DNA of 64,000 nt, taken from RPQJ01 sp963762315 (GTDB lineage Bacteria; Pseudomonadota; Gammaproteobacteria; Steroidobacterales; Steroidobacteraceae). Numbering within the stretch: the first letter of the stretch is position 1; each line of letters begins with the position of its first letter. Under the pieces are notes generated by a model. It was not told the DNA's origin, ran no database searches, and saw only the letters and a list, made by a program, of their open reading frames with translations. The position numbers and the translations under genes were made by a program. Shown here piece by piece: positions 1-8,707 of this stretch. The stretch spans positions 372,001 to 436,000 of the forward strand of contig CAVXKO010000007.1 of assembly GCA_963762315.1 (NCBI GenBank), given 5' to 3'.

Positions 1-14
1 GGCAGTCCCGTCAT
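1..14 (-). CDS. Possible start of a downstream gene, cut by the window edge
   Basis: An ATG on the minus strand at position 14 overlaps the TGA of the upstream ligase gene (positions 13-11) as ATGA, the usual sign of a translationally coupled next gene. Only four codons (M-T-G-L) are visible, so no function can be given. It could also be chance. Confidence 0.25.
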
Positions 15-1777
15 GGCGCGCCCTCCAGCGTCGAGAGGTCGCCCTCGGGCAGGCCGAGTTCCCGCGCGCGCAGCAGCCTGCGCATGATCTTGCCGCTGCG
101 CGTGCGAGGCAGTTGCTCGGCAAAGGCGATCTCACGCGGCGCGATTGCGGCACCGAGCTGTCGTCGCGCGTGCGCAAGGATCTCCTTGCGCAGCGCCTCG
201 CTCGCGACCTGCCCCGCCTTGAGTTCGACGAAAGCCTTGACCGCAGTGCCTGCGACCGGATCCGGCACGCCGATCACGCCCGCCTGCGACACGGCCGGGT
301 GCGTCATCAATGCGCTTTCCACTTCGAAGGGACTGATCAGGTGGCCGGCCGCCTTGATGACGTCATCGGCCCGACCGACGAACCAGTAGTAACCGTCGGC
401 GTCTTTGCGCGCGAGGTCGCCCGAGAGATACCAGCCGTCGCGGAAGCATTTCGCGTAGCGGGCCGCATCGTTCAGGTAGCCCCTGAACATGGAGGGCCAG
501 CCAGGCTTCAAGGCCAGTTCGCCTACGGCATCGACCTCGGCGAGTTCCTCGACCGGTGCATCGCCCGCCACCCGGACGATTCCCGCCGTCACGCCGGGCA
601 CGGGTCGGCCCATCGACCCCGGACGGATGTCCATGCACGGGTAGTTCGCAATCATGATGGCGCCCGTCTCGGTCTGCCACCACGTGTCGTGGAAAGGCAG
701 GCCGAATGCTTCGACGCCCCAGACCACCGCCTCGGGGTTGAGAGGTTCGCCGACGCTGACGAGGTGCCGCAGCGCCGGATACTTGCGCGTGCGCGCAAGT
801 TCGAGACCGGCTTTCATCAGCATGCGAATCGCGGTGGGCGCGGTGTACCAGACTGTGACGCGCTCGCTTTCCAGGATCTCGTACCAGCGCGGCGCGTCGA
901 ACTCTTCGCGATCGACGATCATGCCCACGCCGCTGGCCAGCGGCGCGATCACGCCATAGGAGATGCCCGTGACCCATCCGGGATCCGCCGTGCACCAGTA
1001 CACGTCGCCGTCCTGCAGGTCGAGCACCCACCGCGCCGTGGCGAGGTGCGCACTCACTGCGGCATGCACGTGCAATACGCCCTTCGGCTTGCCCGTGGTT
1101 CCGCTGGTGAAGTGCAGCAGCGCGGGATCCTCCGGCGAAGTCGCGACGGTCGCGAACTCGTCCGACGCGGCGCTCATCAGCGCCGGCAGGTCCAGCGTGC
1201 CATCGGGCAGATCCCCGCCGCCCGGGGTGCGTGTGACGAGGACGTGCTTCAGGAACGGCAACTCGGCCCGGATCGGAGCGACCTTGCGACGATAGAAAAG
1301 GTCCGTCGTCACGAGCACGCGGACGGAGCCGAGTTCGAGGCGCGTCTTTACCGGCTCAGGTCCGAAGGCCGAAAAGAGCGGGCAATAGACGGCGCCCAAC
1401 TCGAGCGTCCCCAGCGCGGCAGCGTAGAGCGCTGGCATTCGCCCCATGAGGGTCGCGACCCGGTCGCCACGGCCGACGCCCAGGGAGTCGAGGACGTTGG
1501 CGAAGCGATGGGCCTCGGCGGCCAGGTCGCGATATGTGACGTCCTGCGGCGCGGTGCCTGCCGCGAGGAACCGGATGGCGCGCTTCTCGGCGAGCGGGCC
1601 GCGCGCATGCCGATCAACGGCCTCGTGGGCCATGTTCAACGCACCGCCCGCCGCCGATCGGTCCAGCATCCGCGTTGCGGCCTCCCACGGCCGCCCGCTG
1701 CAAGCCTGCTCGTAATCGGCAAGATTGGGACTGCGTCGCAAGGACGCGAGCGATTTCGAAATGCTCGACCAGGCCAT
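11..1777 (-). CDS. acsA: Acetyl-CoA synthetase-like AMP-forming acyl-CoA ligase
   Basis: A 588-residue ANL-superfamily enzyme, expected to activate acetate or another short carboxylate to acyl-AMP and then acyl-CoA in the cytoplasm. The phosphate-binding motif TSGTTGKPKG lies at about residues 224-233. DTWWQTETG (motif A5) and GDLARKDADGYYWFVGRADD (hinge region) follow. The catalytic lysine is in PRTRSGKIMRR near residue 563. The length and the WWQTET signature fit the shorter AcsA type (about 570 residues) better than the 650-residue Acs. The substrate is inferred; propionate or a medium-chain acid is possible. It lies downstream of sucD on the same strand, separated by a block of palindromic repeats. 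Confidence 0.85.
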   Translation of the reverse strand: MAWSSISKSLASLRRSPNLADYEQACSGRPWEAATRMLDRSAAGGALNMAHEAVDRHARGPLAEKRAIRFLAAGTAPQDVTYRDLAAEAHRFANVLDSLGVGRGDRVATLMGRMPALYAAALGTLELGAVYCPLFSAFGPEPVKTRLELGSVRVLVTTDLFYRRKVAPIRAELPFLKHVLVTRTPGGGDLPDGTLDLPALMSAASDEFATVATSPEDPALLHFTSGTTGKPKGVLHVHAAVSAHLATARWVLDLQDGDVYWCTADPGWVTGISYGVIAPLASGVGMIVDREEFDAPRWYEILESERVTVWYTAPTAIRMLMKAGLELARTRKYPALRHLVSVGEPLNPEAVVWGVEAFGLPFHDTWWQTETGAIMIANYPCMDIRPGSMGRPVPGVTAGIVRVAGDAPVEELAEVDAVGELALKPGWPSMFRGYLNDAARYAKCFRDGWYLSGDLARKDADGYYWFVGRADDVIKAAGHLISPFEVESALMTHPAVSQAGVIGVPDPVAGTAVKAFVELKAGQVASEALRKEILAHARRQLGAAIAPREIAFAEQLPRTRSGKIMRRLLRARELGLPEGDLSTLEGAP

Positions 1778-1820
1778 GGGTGCAGGCCTCCGGTATCCCG
1801 ACTCTAGGAGTGGCCGAGCG

Positions 1821-3218
1821 TCAATTCATGCGGGGTTTCCGCGAGCAGGCGGAATGAGAACTCTTGCCCCTCACCCGGCCTGTGGCCGACCTCTCCCGCA
1901 GCGGGAGAGGTATCGGTTGCCCTCGCCCGCCTGCGGGAGAGGTATCGGTTGCCCTCGCCCGCTTGCGGGAGAGGTATCGGTTGCCCTCGCCCGCCTGCGG
2001 GAGAAGGGGCGAGCGGCATTGCGACAGCGATGCTGCGAGGGGTGAGGGTTGTGGAAAAGCCCTCACCCGCGCTCTGCGCGACCTCTCCCGCAAGCGGGAG
2101 AGGTAAGACACCCTCACCCGGCCGCTTAGCTCGCCGACCTCTCCCGCAAGCGGGAGAGGTGAGAGATCACTTGGGACGCCGGGCCTTTTTCGCGACTTTC
2201 CTGACTGCCTTCTTCGCGGCAATCTTCTCGCAGCCTTCTTTACCGCCGGCTTCTTCTTCGCCTTCTTCACGGCGACCTTGGCCTTTACCTTGGCTTTCGC
2301 TTTCGCCTTCGGCCTCGCCACGACCACCTTGGCCTTCTTAGGCGCCGAACCCTTCATGACCTTCGCGATTGCCACGCCCAGTTCGGCCGGCGAGCGCACC
2401 GTCGTCACGCGCGCCGCTTCGAGTGCGGCGAACTTGTCGGCCGCCGTGCCCTTGCCGCCCGAAATCACCGCGCCGGCATGGCCCATGCGCTTGCCCGGAG
2501 GCGCCGTGACGCCCGCGATGTACGCGACGACCGGCTTCGAGACGTGGTTGCGGATGAACTCCGCGCCCGCCTCTTCGTCGCTGCCGCCGATCTCGCCGAC
2601 CATGATGATGCCTTCGGTCTGCGGGTCCTTCTCGAACAGCGCCAGCACGTCGATGAAGTTCATGCCGCGCACGGGGTCGCCGCCGATGCCGACGCACGTG
2701 CTCTGCCCGAGACCCACGTTCGTCGTCTGGAACACGGCTTCGTAGGTCAGCGTGCCCGATCGCGAGACGATGCCGACCTTGCCCTTCTTGTGGATGAAGC
2801 CCGGCATGATGCCGATCTTGCACTCGCCCGGCGTGATGACGCCCGGGCAGTTCGGACCGACGAGGCGCGACTTCGAATCGCGCAGCGCCGCCTTGACCTT
2901 GACCATGTCGTTCACCGGGATGCCCTCGGTGATGCACACGATCAGTTCGACCCCGGCATCCGCCGCTTCGATGATCGCATCGGCTGCGAACGGCGGCGGC
3001 ACGTAGATCATCGTGGCGTTGGCGTCGGTCTTCGCCACCGCGTCGCGCACGGTGTCGAACACCGGCAGCCCGAGGTGCTTCTCGCCGCCGCGGCCCGGCG
3101 TCACGCCGCCGACGAGCTTCGTGCCGTAATCGAGGCACTGCTGCGAATGGAACGTGCCCTGCTTGCCGGTGAAACCCTGGCAGATGACGCGCGTGTTCTT
3201 GTTGACGAGGATGCTCAT
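1821..3218 (-). CDS. sucD: Succinyl-CoA synthetase alpha subunit with Lys/Ala-rich tail, frameshifted at the C-terminus
   Basis: The alpha subunit of the TCA-cycle enzyme that interconverts succinyl-CoA and succinate plus NTP. The CoA-binding Rossmann domain starts at residue 1 and the phosphorylated active-site histidine is in GKRMGHAGAVISGG (about H247). The normal family length of about 290 residues ends near residue 290. A Lys/Ala-rich extension resembling histone H1 follows. Near position 2227 one T appears to be missing on the plus strand. With it restored the tail would continue as Lys/Ala-rich sequence and stop at 2167; as written, the frame runs on through palindromic repeats to 1821 (465 residues). 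It starts 3 bases after the sucC stop. The core assignment is certain; the true end is probably 2167. Confidence 0.93.
   Translation of the reverse strand: MSILVNKNTRVICQGFTGKQGTFHSQQCLDYGTKLVGGVTPGRGGEKHLGLPVFDTVRDAVAKTDANATMIYVPPPFAADAIIEAADAGVELIVCITEGIPVNDMVKVKAALRDSKSRLVGPNCPGVITPGECKIGIMPGFIHKKGKVGIVSRSGTLTYEAVFQTTNVGLGQSTCVGIGGDPVRGMNFIDVLALFEKDPQTEGIIMVGEIGGSDEEAGAEFIRNHVSKPVVAYIAGVTAPPGKRMGHAGAVISGGKGTAADKFAALEAARVTTVRSPAELGVAIAKVMKGSAPKKAKVVVARPKAKAKAKVKAKVAVKKAKKKPAVKKAARRLPRRRQSGKSRKRPGVPSDLSPLPLAGEVGELSGRVRVSYLSRLRERSRRARVRAFPQPSPLAASLSQCRSPLLPQAGEGNRYLSRKRARATDTSPAGGRGQPIPLPLRERSATGRVRGKSSHSACSRKPRMN
1860..2166. repeat. Palindromic repeat block, partly a 32-bp tandem array
   Basis: The palindrome CCTCTCCCGC-N(1-2)-GCGGGAGAGG occurs at 1890-1910, 2082-2103 and 2138-2159. 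Between about 1911 and 2012 an imperfect version (CCTCGCCCGC-CTGCGGGAGA followed by GGTATCGGTTGC) repeats with an exact 32-bp period; units begin at 1921, 1953 and 1985. CCTCACCC is a frequent flank. No independent gene is seen here. The frameshifted end of sucD reads through the block. Confidence 0.9.
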
Positions 3219-3221
3219 GGG

Positions 3222-4385
3222 TTACTTCCTGGCGGCGGCCACGGCTTTCTTCGCGGCGTCGGTGAGGTCTGCAGCGGCGATGAGGTCGAGCCCGCTCTCG
3301 GCGAGCAGCTTGCGGCCCTGCGGCGCATTCGTGCCCTCGATGCGCACGACCACGGGCAGGTGCAGCCCGAGGTCGCGGGCCGCCCCGATCACGCCCTCCG
3401 CGATCATGTCGCAGCGGACGATGCCGCCGAAGATGTTGACGAGGATCGCCTTCACCTTCGGGTTCTGCAGGATCAGCTTGAACGCGGTCGTGACGCGCTC
3501 GCGCGTGGCGCCACCGCCCACGTCGAGGAAGTTCGCCGGCGAGCCGCCGTAGAGCTGGATCACGTCCATCGTCGCCATCGCCAGACCGGCGCCGTTCACC
3601 ATGCAGGCGATGTCGCCGTCGAGCGAGACGTAGTTGAGGTCCGCCTCGCCGGCGAGGCGCTCCATCTCGTCTTCCTGCGACGGATCGCGCATCGCGACGA
3701 GATCCTTCTGGCGGAAAAGGGCGTTGTCTTCGATGCCGATCTTGCCGTCGAGCGCGACCACGTGGCCTTCGCCGTTGACGATCAACGGGTTGACCTCGAC
3801 GAGGCTCGCGTCGCATTCGAGGTACAGCTTGTAGAGGCCGCGGGCGATGCCCTCGAACTCCGCGACCTGCGCGCCCTTGAGGCCCAGGCCGAACGCGAGC
3901 GTGCGGCAGTGCGAACCCTGCAGGCCGGCCGCCGGGTGGATCTCGACGCGGATGATCTTCTCCGGCGTCTTCGCGGCGACTTCTTCGATGTCCATGCCGC
4001 CAGCCGCCGATGCGACGAACGCGATGCGGCCGGTGTCGCGATTGAGCAGCAGGCTGAGGTACAGCTCGCGATCGATCTTCGAGCCGGACTCCACGTAGAC
4101 CTGGTGGATCGGCAGCCCTTCGGCGCCGGTCTGCTTGGTCACGAGGCGCTGGCCGATCATGCCGGCGGCGGCGGCACGCACGTCATCGACCGTCTTGACC
4201 ACCTTGACGCCGCCTGCCTTGCCGCGGCCGCCGGCATGGACCTGGGCCTTGACCACCCACACGCTGCCGCCGAGGCGCCGGGCCGCATCGGCGGCCTCTT
4301 CGGGCGTGGAGGCGACGAAGCCGGTCGGCACGGGAATGCCGTAGCGGGCGAAGAGTTGCTTGGACTGGTATTCGTGCAGGTTCAT
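3222..4385 (-). CDS. sucC: Succinyl-CoA synthetase beta subunit
   Basis: A 387-residue beta subunit that binds nucleotide through an ATP-grasp fold and pairs with SucD in the TCA cycle. It opens with MNLHEYQSKQLFARYGIPVP, the family N-terminus, which fixes the start at 4385 although the frame is open further upstream through repeats. KAQVHAGGRGKAGGVK and the C-terminal GGIVRCDMIAEGV are typical of the family. The length matches E. coli SucC (388). It is the first gene of a sucC-sucD operon with a 3-base gap, and pilS diverges from it across a repeat-filled gap. Confidence 0.97.
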   Translation of the reverse strand: MNLHEYQSKQLFARYGIPVPTGFVASTPEEAADAARRLGGSVWVVKAQVHAGGRGKAGGVKVVKTVDDVRAAAAGMIGQRLVTKQTGAEGLPIHQVYVESGSKIDRELYLSLLLNRDTGRIAFVASAAGGMDIEEVAAKTPEKIIRVEIHPAAGLQGSHCRTLAFGLGLKGAQVAEFEGIARGLYKLYLECDASLVEVNPLIVNGEGHVVALDGKIGIEDNALFRQKDLVAMRDPSQEDEMERLAGEADLNYVSLDGDIACMVNGAGLAMATMDVIQLYGGSPANFLDVGGGATRERVTTAFKLILQNPKVKAILVNIFGGIVRCDMIAEGVIGAARDLGLHLPVVVRIEGTNAPQGRKLLAESGLDLIAAADLTDAAKKAVAAARK

Positions 4386-4665
4386 TGGGCGGGGCCGCGA
4401 GGGTGGTACGGGGTCGCGTAGTTTAAGCTCTCGACGCGGAGAGGGTCCGCCCTGGCGGTGCGCGACCTCTCCGGCAAGCGGGAGAGGTAAAGAACCCTCA
4501 CCCGCGTGGTACGCGACCTCTCCCGCAAGCGGGAGAGGTAAAGAACCCTCACCCGCGCGGTGCGCGACCTCTCCCGCAAGCGGGAGAGGTAAAGACACCC
4601 TCTCCCACCAAAAGTGGGAGAGGGTTGGGGTGAGGGTCCGACCTGCTCTGCTACAGTCCCGACCC
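4386..4665. repeat. Intergenic palindromes in a 51-bp tandem array
   Basis: Three copies of the palindrome CCTCTCC(C/G)GC-AA-GCGGGAGAGG lie at 4466-4487, 4517-4538 and 4568-4589, exactly 51 bp apart, with the linker (TAAAGAACCCTCACCCGC...) also repeated. A related hairpin with arms ACCCTCTCCCA/TGGGAGAGGGT occupies 4597-4625. The block fills the divergent gap between sucC and pilS, so promoters of both genes must lie in or beside it. No clear promoter was recognised. Confidence 0.88.
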
Positions 4666-6306
4666 ATGGCAAGAACGACGCAATCGGGCATGACGACCGG
4701 TCCCGGGGCTGTCGCCGACCTCCCGTGGCGCGTGGTCGGCCTGCTCAACATCTTCCGGCTCGTCGTGCCGATGGTGCTGCTGCTGGTCTTCTTCTTCGAC
4801 GCCCCGACCCGCAGCGTCGGCACGCACCGCCCGGGAATCTTCCTGGGAGTCTGCGTCGCCTACTTCATCTTCGGCATCGTCAGCATCCAGACCATCCAGC
4901 GCCGCTGGCCATCGGCCGAATGGCAGGCGCTGGTGCAACTGGCGGTCGACACGGTCGCGATGGTGCTGCTGATCCACGCGAGCGGCGGCGTCGCCAGCGG
5001 CCTCGGTACCCTGCTGATCCTGCCGGCGGGAGCTACGGCGACGATCGTCAATCCCCGCTACGCCCTGCTGGGCACGTCACTGATCACGCTGTCCCTGCTC
5101 GGCGAGACGACGTTCTCCGCGCTGGCCGGCTGGAGCACCTCGGCGGACTTCCTGATCGCCGGCCTCACGGGCATCAGCCTGTTCGCAATCACGCTGCTCG
5201 CCATCCCGTTCGCCACCCGGCTGCGCGAGAGCGAGGCGCTGGTGCAGCAGCGCGACGTCGACATCGCCAACCTCAACGAGCTGAACGAGTTCATCGTGCA
5301 GCACCTGCGCGAGAGCATCCTCGTGGTGGACGAATCGGACCGCGTCCGCCTGATCAACGAGACGGCAGCGCGCCTGCTGAAAGGCGCGCCGGTCTCGGGC
5401 GGGGCGCTGCTCGGCGAGGTGTCGCCGCGATTGCTTTACCTGCTCGAATCCTGGCGCCGGCAGACGTCCGACCGCCGCGACCCGCTCGGCGAGATCGTCA
5501 GCGCGGACGGCGGCGCCTCGATCCGTCCGCATTTCGTGTCCTTGTCCGAGAGCGGCTCAGGTCCCGTGCTGGTCTTCCTCGAAGACATGAGCATGATGGC
5601 CGACCGGGCCCAGCAGACCAAGCTCGCGGCCCTCGGCCGGCTGAGCGCGAGCATCGCGCACGAGATCCGCAACCCCGTGGGCGCGATGAGCCATGCCGGC
5701 CAGCTGCTGAGTGAATCGCCTGCGCTGACGCAGGACGACCGCCACCTCACCGGCATCATCGAGAAGAACGCCACGCGCGTGAGCCAGATCATCGAGAACG
5801 TCCTGCAACTGTCGCGTCGCGATGCCACTCGCCAGGAGCGGCTGGTCCTGGGCGACTGGATCACGAGCTTCATCGCCGAGTTCCAGCAGACGTTGCAGCT
5901 CGACCCGGCGACCATCCGCCCGCCGATCGAACCGGATGCCGCGCCGCTGGAAGTGCAGTTCGACCCCTCGCACCTGCACCAGGTGATGTGGAACCTGTGC
6001 GAGAACGCACTGAAACATGGGATGAACGGCGAGTCCGGCCGCATCGACCTGCGCATGGGCCGCATCGCGACCACCGGCCGGCCGTTCCTGGAAGTGGCGG
6101 ATCGCGGCCAGGGGATCGACGAAGCGAACACCGAGCGCATCTTCGAACCCTTTTTCACCAACGGCGCGGGCGGCACGGGCCTCGGCCTGTTCATCGCGCG
6201 CGAGCTGTGCCAGACCAACGGCGCGCTGCTGCTGTACGAGAGCCGCACCGGCGGTGGTAGCATCTTTCGCGTCATCTTTGCCGATCCGCAACGCTGGGAG
6301 TGGTGA
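4666..6306 (+). CDS. pilS: PilS sensor histidine kinase of type IV pilus expression
   Basis: A membrane sensor kinase of 546 residues that controls PilR. About six hydrophobic segments fill residues 20-190, followed by a linker and PAS-like region (about 215-310). The H-box SASIAHEIRNPVGAM carries the phospho-acceptor near H332. The ATPase part shows NLCENALKHG (N box), DRGQGID (G1) and GTGLGLFIA (G2). The start at 4666 was chosen because it follows the repeat block and gives the usual length; M9 at 4690 is an alternative. It lies immediately upstream of pilR. Confidence 0.93.
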   Translation: MARTTQSGMTTGPGAVADLPWRVVGLLNIFRLVVPMVLLLVFFFDAPTRSVGTHRPGIFLGVCVAYFIFGIVSIQTIQRRWPSAEWQALVQLAVDTVAMVLLIHASGGVASGLGTLLILPAGATATIVNPRYALLGTSLITLSLLGETTFSALAGWSTSADFLIAGLTGISLFAITLLAIPFATRLRESEALVQQRDVDIANLNELNEFIVQHLRESILVVDESDRVRLINETAARLLKGAPVSGGALLGEVSPRLLYLLESWRRQTSDRRDPLGEIVSADGGASIRPHFVSLSESGSGPVLVFLEDMSMMADRAQQTKLAALGRLSASIAHEIRNPVGAMSHAGQLLSESPALTQDDRHLTGIIEKNATRVSQIIENVLQLSRRDATRQERLVLGDWITSFIAEFQQTLQLDPATIRPPIEPDAAPLEVQFDPSHLHQVMWNLCENALKHGMNGESGRIDLRMGRIATTGRPFLEVADRGQGIDEANTERIFEPFFTNGAGGTGLGLFIARELCQTNGALLLYESRTGGGSIFRVIFADPQRWEW

Positions 6307-6314
6307 CTGGGCGC

Positions 6315-7658
6315 ATGCACAAGCCTCGTGCACTGGTAGTCGACGACGAGCCCGACATCCGGGACCTGCTGTCCATCACGCTCGGCCGCATGGACATCGA
6401 GGTCGAGACGGCGGGCGACTATGCCTCCGCGATCAAGCAACTGGTCGCCGACAAGTACGACCTGATCCTGACCGACATGCGCCTGCCGGACGGCAACGGG
6501 CTCGATCTCGTCGAATGGGTCCAGGACAACCGCCCGGGCGTGCCCATCGCCGTCATCACGGCCCACGGCAACGTCGAAGCCGCGGTGCGAGCGCTCAAGC
6601 TGGGCGCGTTCGATTTCATCTCCAAGCCGCTCGACCTCGCGGCCTTGCGCAGGCTGATCGTCGCGACGCTGAAGCTGAGCGACGGCGGCGTGGAGACGGG
6701 CCGGCATCCCGGCCTGCGGTTGCTGGGCGACTCCAGGCCGATGCAGCAGCTGCGGCAGATGATCGGCAAGGTCGCCCGCAGCCAGGCGCCCGTGCACATC
6801 TCCGGCGACTCCGGCACGGGCAAGGAACTCGTCGCGCGCCTCATCCACGAGACCGGCCCGCGCAGCGAGGGGCCGTTCGTGCCGGTGAACTGCGGCGCGA
6901 TCCCCACCGAGCTGATGGAAAGCGAGCTGTTCGGGCACCGCAAGGGCAGCTTCACGGGCGCCGTTGCGGACAAGGAAGGCCTCATGCGCAGCGCCGAGGG
7001 CGGCACGCTCTTCCTCGACGAAGTCGCGGACCTGCCGCTGCACATGCAGGTCAAGCTGCTGCGCGTCATCCAGGAGAAGTCGATCCGGCCCGTGGGCGAG
7101 ACGCGCGAGGTTCCCGTGGACGTGCGCATCCTCTCGGCCACGCACCGCAAGCTCGACGAGCTGGTCAAGGCCGGCCGGTTCCGCGAGGACCTGTACTACC
7201 GCATCAACGTGATCGAACTGCGCGTGCCCGCCCTGCGCGAGCGGCTCGACGACGTGCCGCAGCTCGTGGACATGCTGCTCGATCGCGTGTCGAAGCAGAT
7301 CGGCGTGCCGCGCCCGAGCATCAGCGACGAGGCGCTCGAGAAGCTGCTCACGTACCCCTATCCCGGCAACGTGCGCGAACTGGAGAACATCCTCGAGCGC
7401 GCCGTGACCCTCTGTGCGGACGACCGCATCGAGCCACAGGACATCCAGCTCAAGCAGGGCGCGGGCTTCGTCGACCTGCCCTCGGTGGTCGATGAAATGG
7501 CCGCGGACGGCCTCGAGGGACAGCTCGAGCACCTCGAACGCGAGGCTATCGTCAAGGCGCTCGAGCAGACGCGCTACAACAAGACCAAGGCCGCCGAACT
7601 GCTCGGCATGACCTTCCGGCAGCTGCGCTATCGCGTGAAGAAGCTGGGGATCGAATAG
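6315..7658 (+). CDS. pilR: PilR sigma-54-dependent response regulator
   Basis: A 447-residue NtrC-type activator that switches on pilA with RNA polymerase sigma-54. The receiver domain has the acidic pair D10/D11, phospho-acceptor D54 (TDMRLPDG) and K104-region SKPLD. The AAA+ domain has Walker A GDSGTGKE and GSFTGA, the sigma-54 contact loop (GAFTGA variant). The C-terminus carries a Fis-type helix-turn-helix (NKTKAAELLGMTFRQLRYRV). ATG at 6315 was chosen by family length; GTG codons at 6300 and 6303 overlap the pilS end and are alternatives. Its likely target sites lie upstream of pilA at 18944-18978. Confidence 0.95.
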   Translation: MHKPRALVVDDEPDIRDLLSITLGRMDIEVETAGDYASAIKQLVADKYDLILTDMRLPDGNGLDLVEWVQDNRPGVPIAVITAHGNVEAAVRALKLGAFDFISKPLDLAALRRLIVATLKLSDGGVETGRHPGLRLLGDSRPMQQLRQMIGKVARSQAPVHISGDSGTGKELVARLIHETGPRSEGPFVPVNCGAIPTELMESELFGHRKGSFTGAVADKEGLMRSAEGGTLFLDEVADLPLHMQVKLLRVIQEKSIRPVGETREVPVDVRILSATHRKLDELVKAGRFREDLYYRINVIELRVPALRERLDDVPQLVDMLLDRVSKQIGVPRPSISDEALEKLLTYPYPGNVRELENILERAVTLCADDRIEPQDIQLKQGAGFVDLPSVVDEMAADGLEGQLEHLEREAIVKALEQTRYNKTKAAELLGMTFRQLRYRVKKLGIE

Positions 7659-7668
7659 GACCGCAACC

Positions 7669-8160
7669 TCAGCGGGCCAGGGTCTCTTTCAACCATCCGC
7701 GCAGGAAGTCGACCAGTTCCGTATTCTGTTTGCGCGGCTTGCCGGCCGACGCGGGCGTGGCGAGTTCCTTCTCGATCAATGCGGGCAGGTCGGCCTCGCT
7801 CCATGCGACGGTCACGAGTCCCATGCGCTCCATCTGGCGTGCAGTCTGGAGCTGGTGATCGTCACGATGCTCGCCGAACTTGTCGTCGCGCGGGAAGACG
7901 ACGACTGGGACGCCGCGGTCCAGGGCCGTGAGGATCGAGCCCGTTCCGGCGTGTGCAATCATCAGCCGTGCCCCGGCGATGGCCTTCGCGTAGTCCTCGC
8001 CGCCGAGGGTTCGCACGCATCGGACATGCCTGTAGTCGGTTCGTCCGGCTCCGACCTGCGCGAGCACTTCGGGCTGAGGGGACTGTCGAGCCGCCCACGT
8101 ATCGACGGCCGCGACGAGGCGCTCGAATGGAAGCTGCGTGCCGACCGTGACGAAAATCAC
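7669..8160 (-). CDS. PssE/Alg13-like glycosyltransferase subunit
   Basis: A 163-residue protein with the GT28 C-terminal fold: IFVTVGTQLPFERLV at the start, then IAHAGTGSILTAL and VPVVVFPRDDKFGEHRDDHQ, the UDP-sugar binding signature. In the PssD/PssE (Alg14/Alg13) families this subunit is catalytic and is held at the membrane by its partner. The GTG start at 8160 overlaps the partner's TGA as GTGA and gives the standard length. It is the last gene of the pssD-pssE pair and converges on pilR. The sugar transferred is unknown. Confidence 0.82.
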   Translation of the reverse strand: MIFVTVGTQLPFERLVAAVDTWAARQSPQPEVLAQVGAGRTDYRHVRCVRTLGGEDYAKAIAGARLMIAHAGTGSILTALDRGVPVVVFPRDDKFGEHRDDHQLQTARQMERMGLVTVAWSEADLPALIEKELATPASAGKPRKQNTELVDFLRGWLKETLAR

Positions 8161-8618
8161 AGCAGCGAACCCCGGTAGTGCGGACCATCGGGCCTGGCGA
8201 GGTGCGGCCACTGGACGAGATACAGGTCCGCGAACGGCTTCACCATCCGCCCAGAGAGCGTCATGTGGTCCACGAGGCCGAAGATGTCGAGCCACACGCA
8301 GCGGGCGCCCACCAACTGGCCGAGGACGATGGCAAGAAAGCCCGGAGCCGCGCCGGTCGTGATGATCACTCGAGGCCGATGCCTGAGGACCAGTTGCAGG
8401 ATTTGCCAGGCACAGACGACGAGCCGCCAAGGCGTCTGCTTGTTCGCGTCGGTCAACACGTGCAGTCGGCCGTCGGGGACGTCGATGGCACGGCCGGCGT
8501 CCGTCGTCGCGTATTCGACGTTCAGCCCTTCCAAGGCCGGGAACAATCGCGTCAGCTCGACCCAATGACCACCCGGAGAACTGATGGCGAGGACGTCGCA
8601 ACGCGTGGCAGTTGACAT
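8157..8618 (-). CDS. PssD/Alg14-like membrane anchor subunit of a glycosyltransferase
   Basis: A 153-residue protein resembling bacterial PssD/EpsE and eukaryotic Alg14: LAISSPGGHWVELTRLFPAL at the N-terminus, a hydrophobic segment around VVCAWQILQLVL, then PRVIITTGAAPGFLAIVLG. It is expected to recruit the PssE-like protein to the inner membrane so that the pair adds a sugar to an undecaprenyl-linked intermediate. It overlaps the next gene by 4 bases. It is divergent from the phosphoglycosyltransferase gene across an 89-bp gap that must hold both promoters. Confidence 0.8.
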   Translation of the reverse strand: MSTATRCDVLAISSPGGHWVELTRLFPALEGLNVEYATTDAGRAIDVPDGRLHVLTDANKQTPWRLVVCAWQILQLVLRHRPRVIITTGAAPGFLAIVLGQLVGARCVWLDIFGLVDHMTLSGRMVKPFADLYLVQWPHLARPDGPHYRGSLL

Positions 8619-8707
8619 GAAATTGCCTGAAGATGGGGCGGAACGAAGTCTAGCGGCCTCCTCTCATCGCGGCTAGGCTACGATCCGCGCAGAACGACTG
8701 GGGACTC

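Noticed and set aside
2478..4421. Long plus-strand open frame opposite sucC/sucD
   Set aside because: Antisense shadow; no family motif, and the minus strand encodes well-conserved enzymes.
5436..7532. Long minus-strand open frame opposite pilS/pilR
   Set aside because: Antisense shadow crossing two unrelated genes; composition is low complexity.
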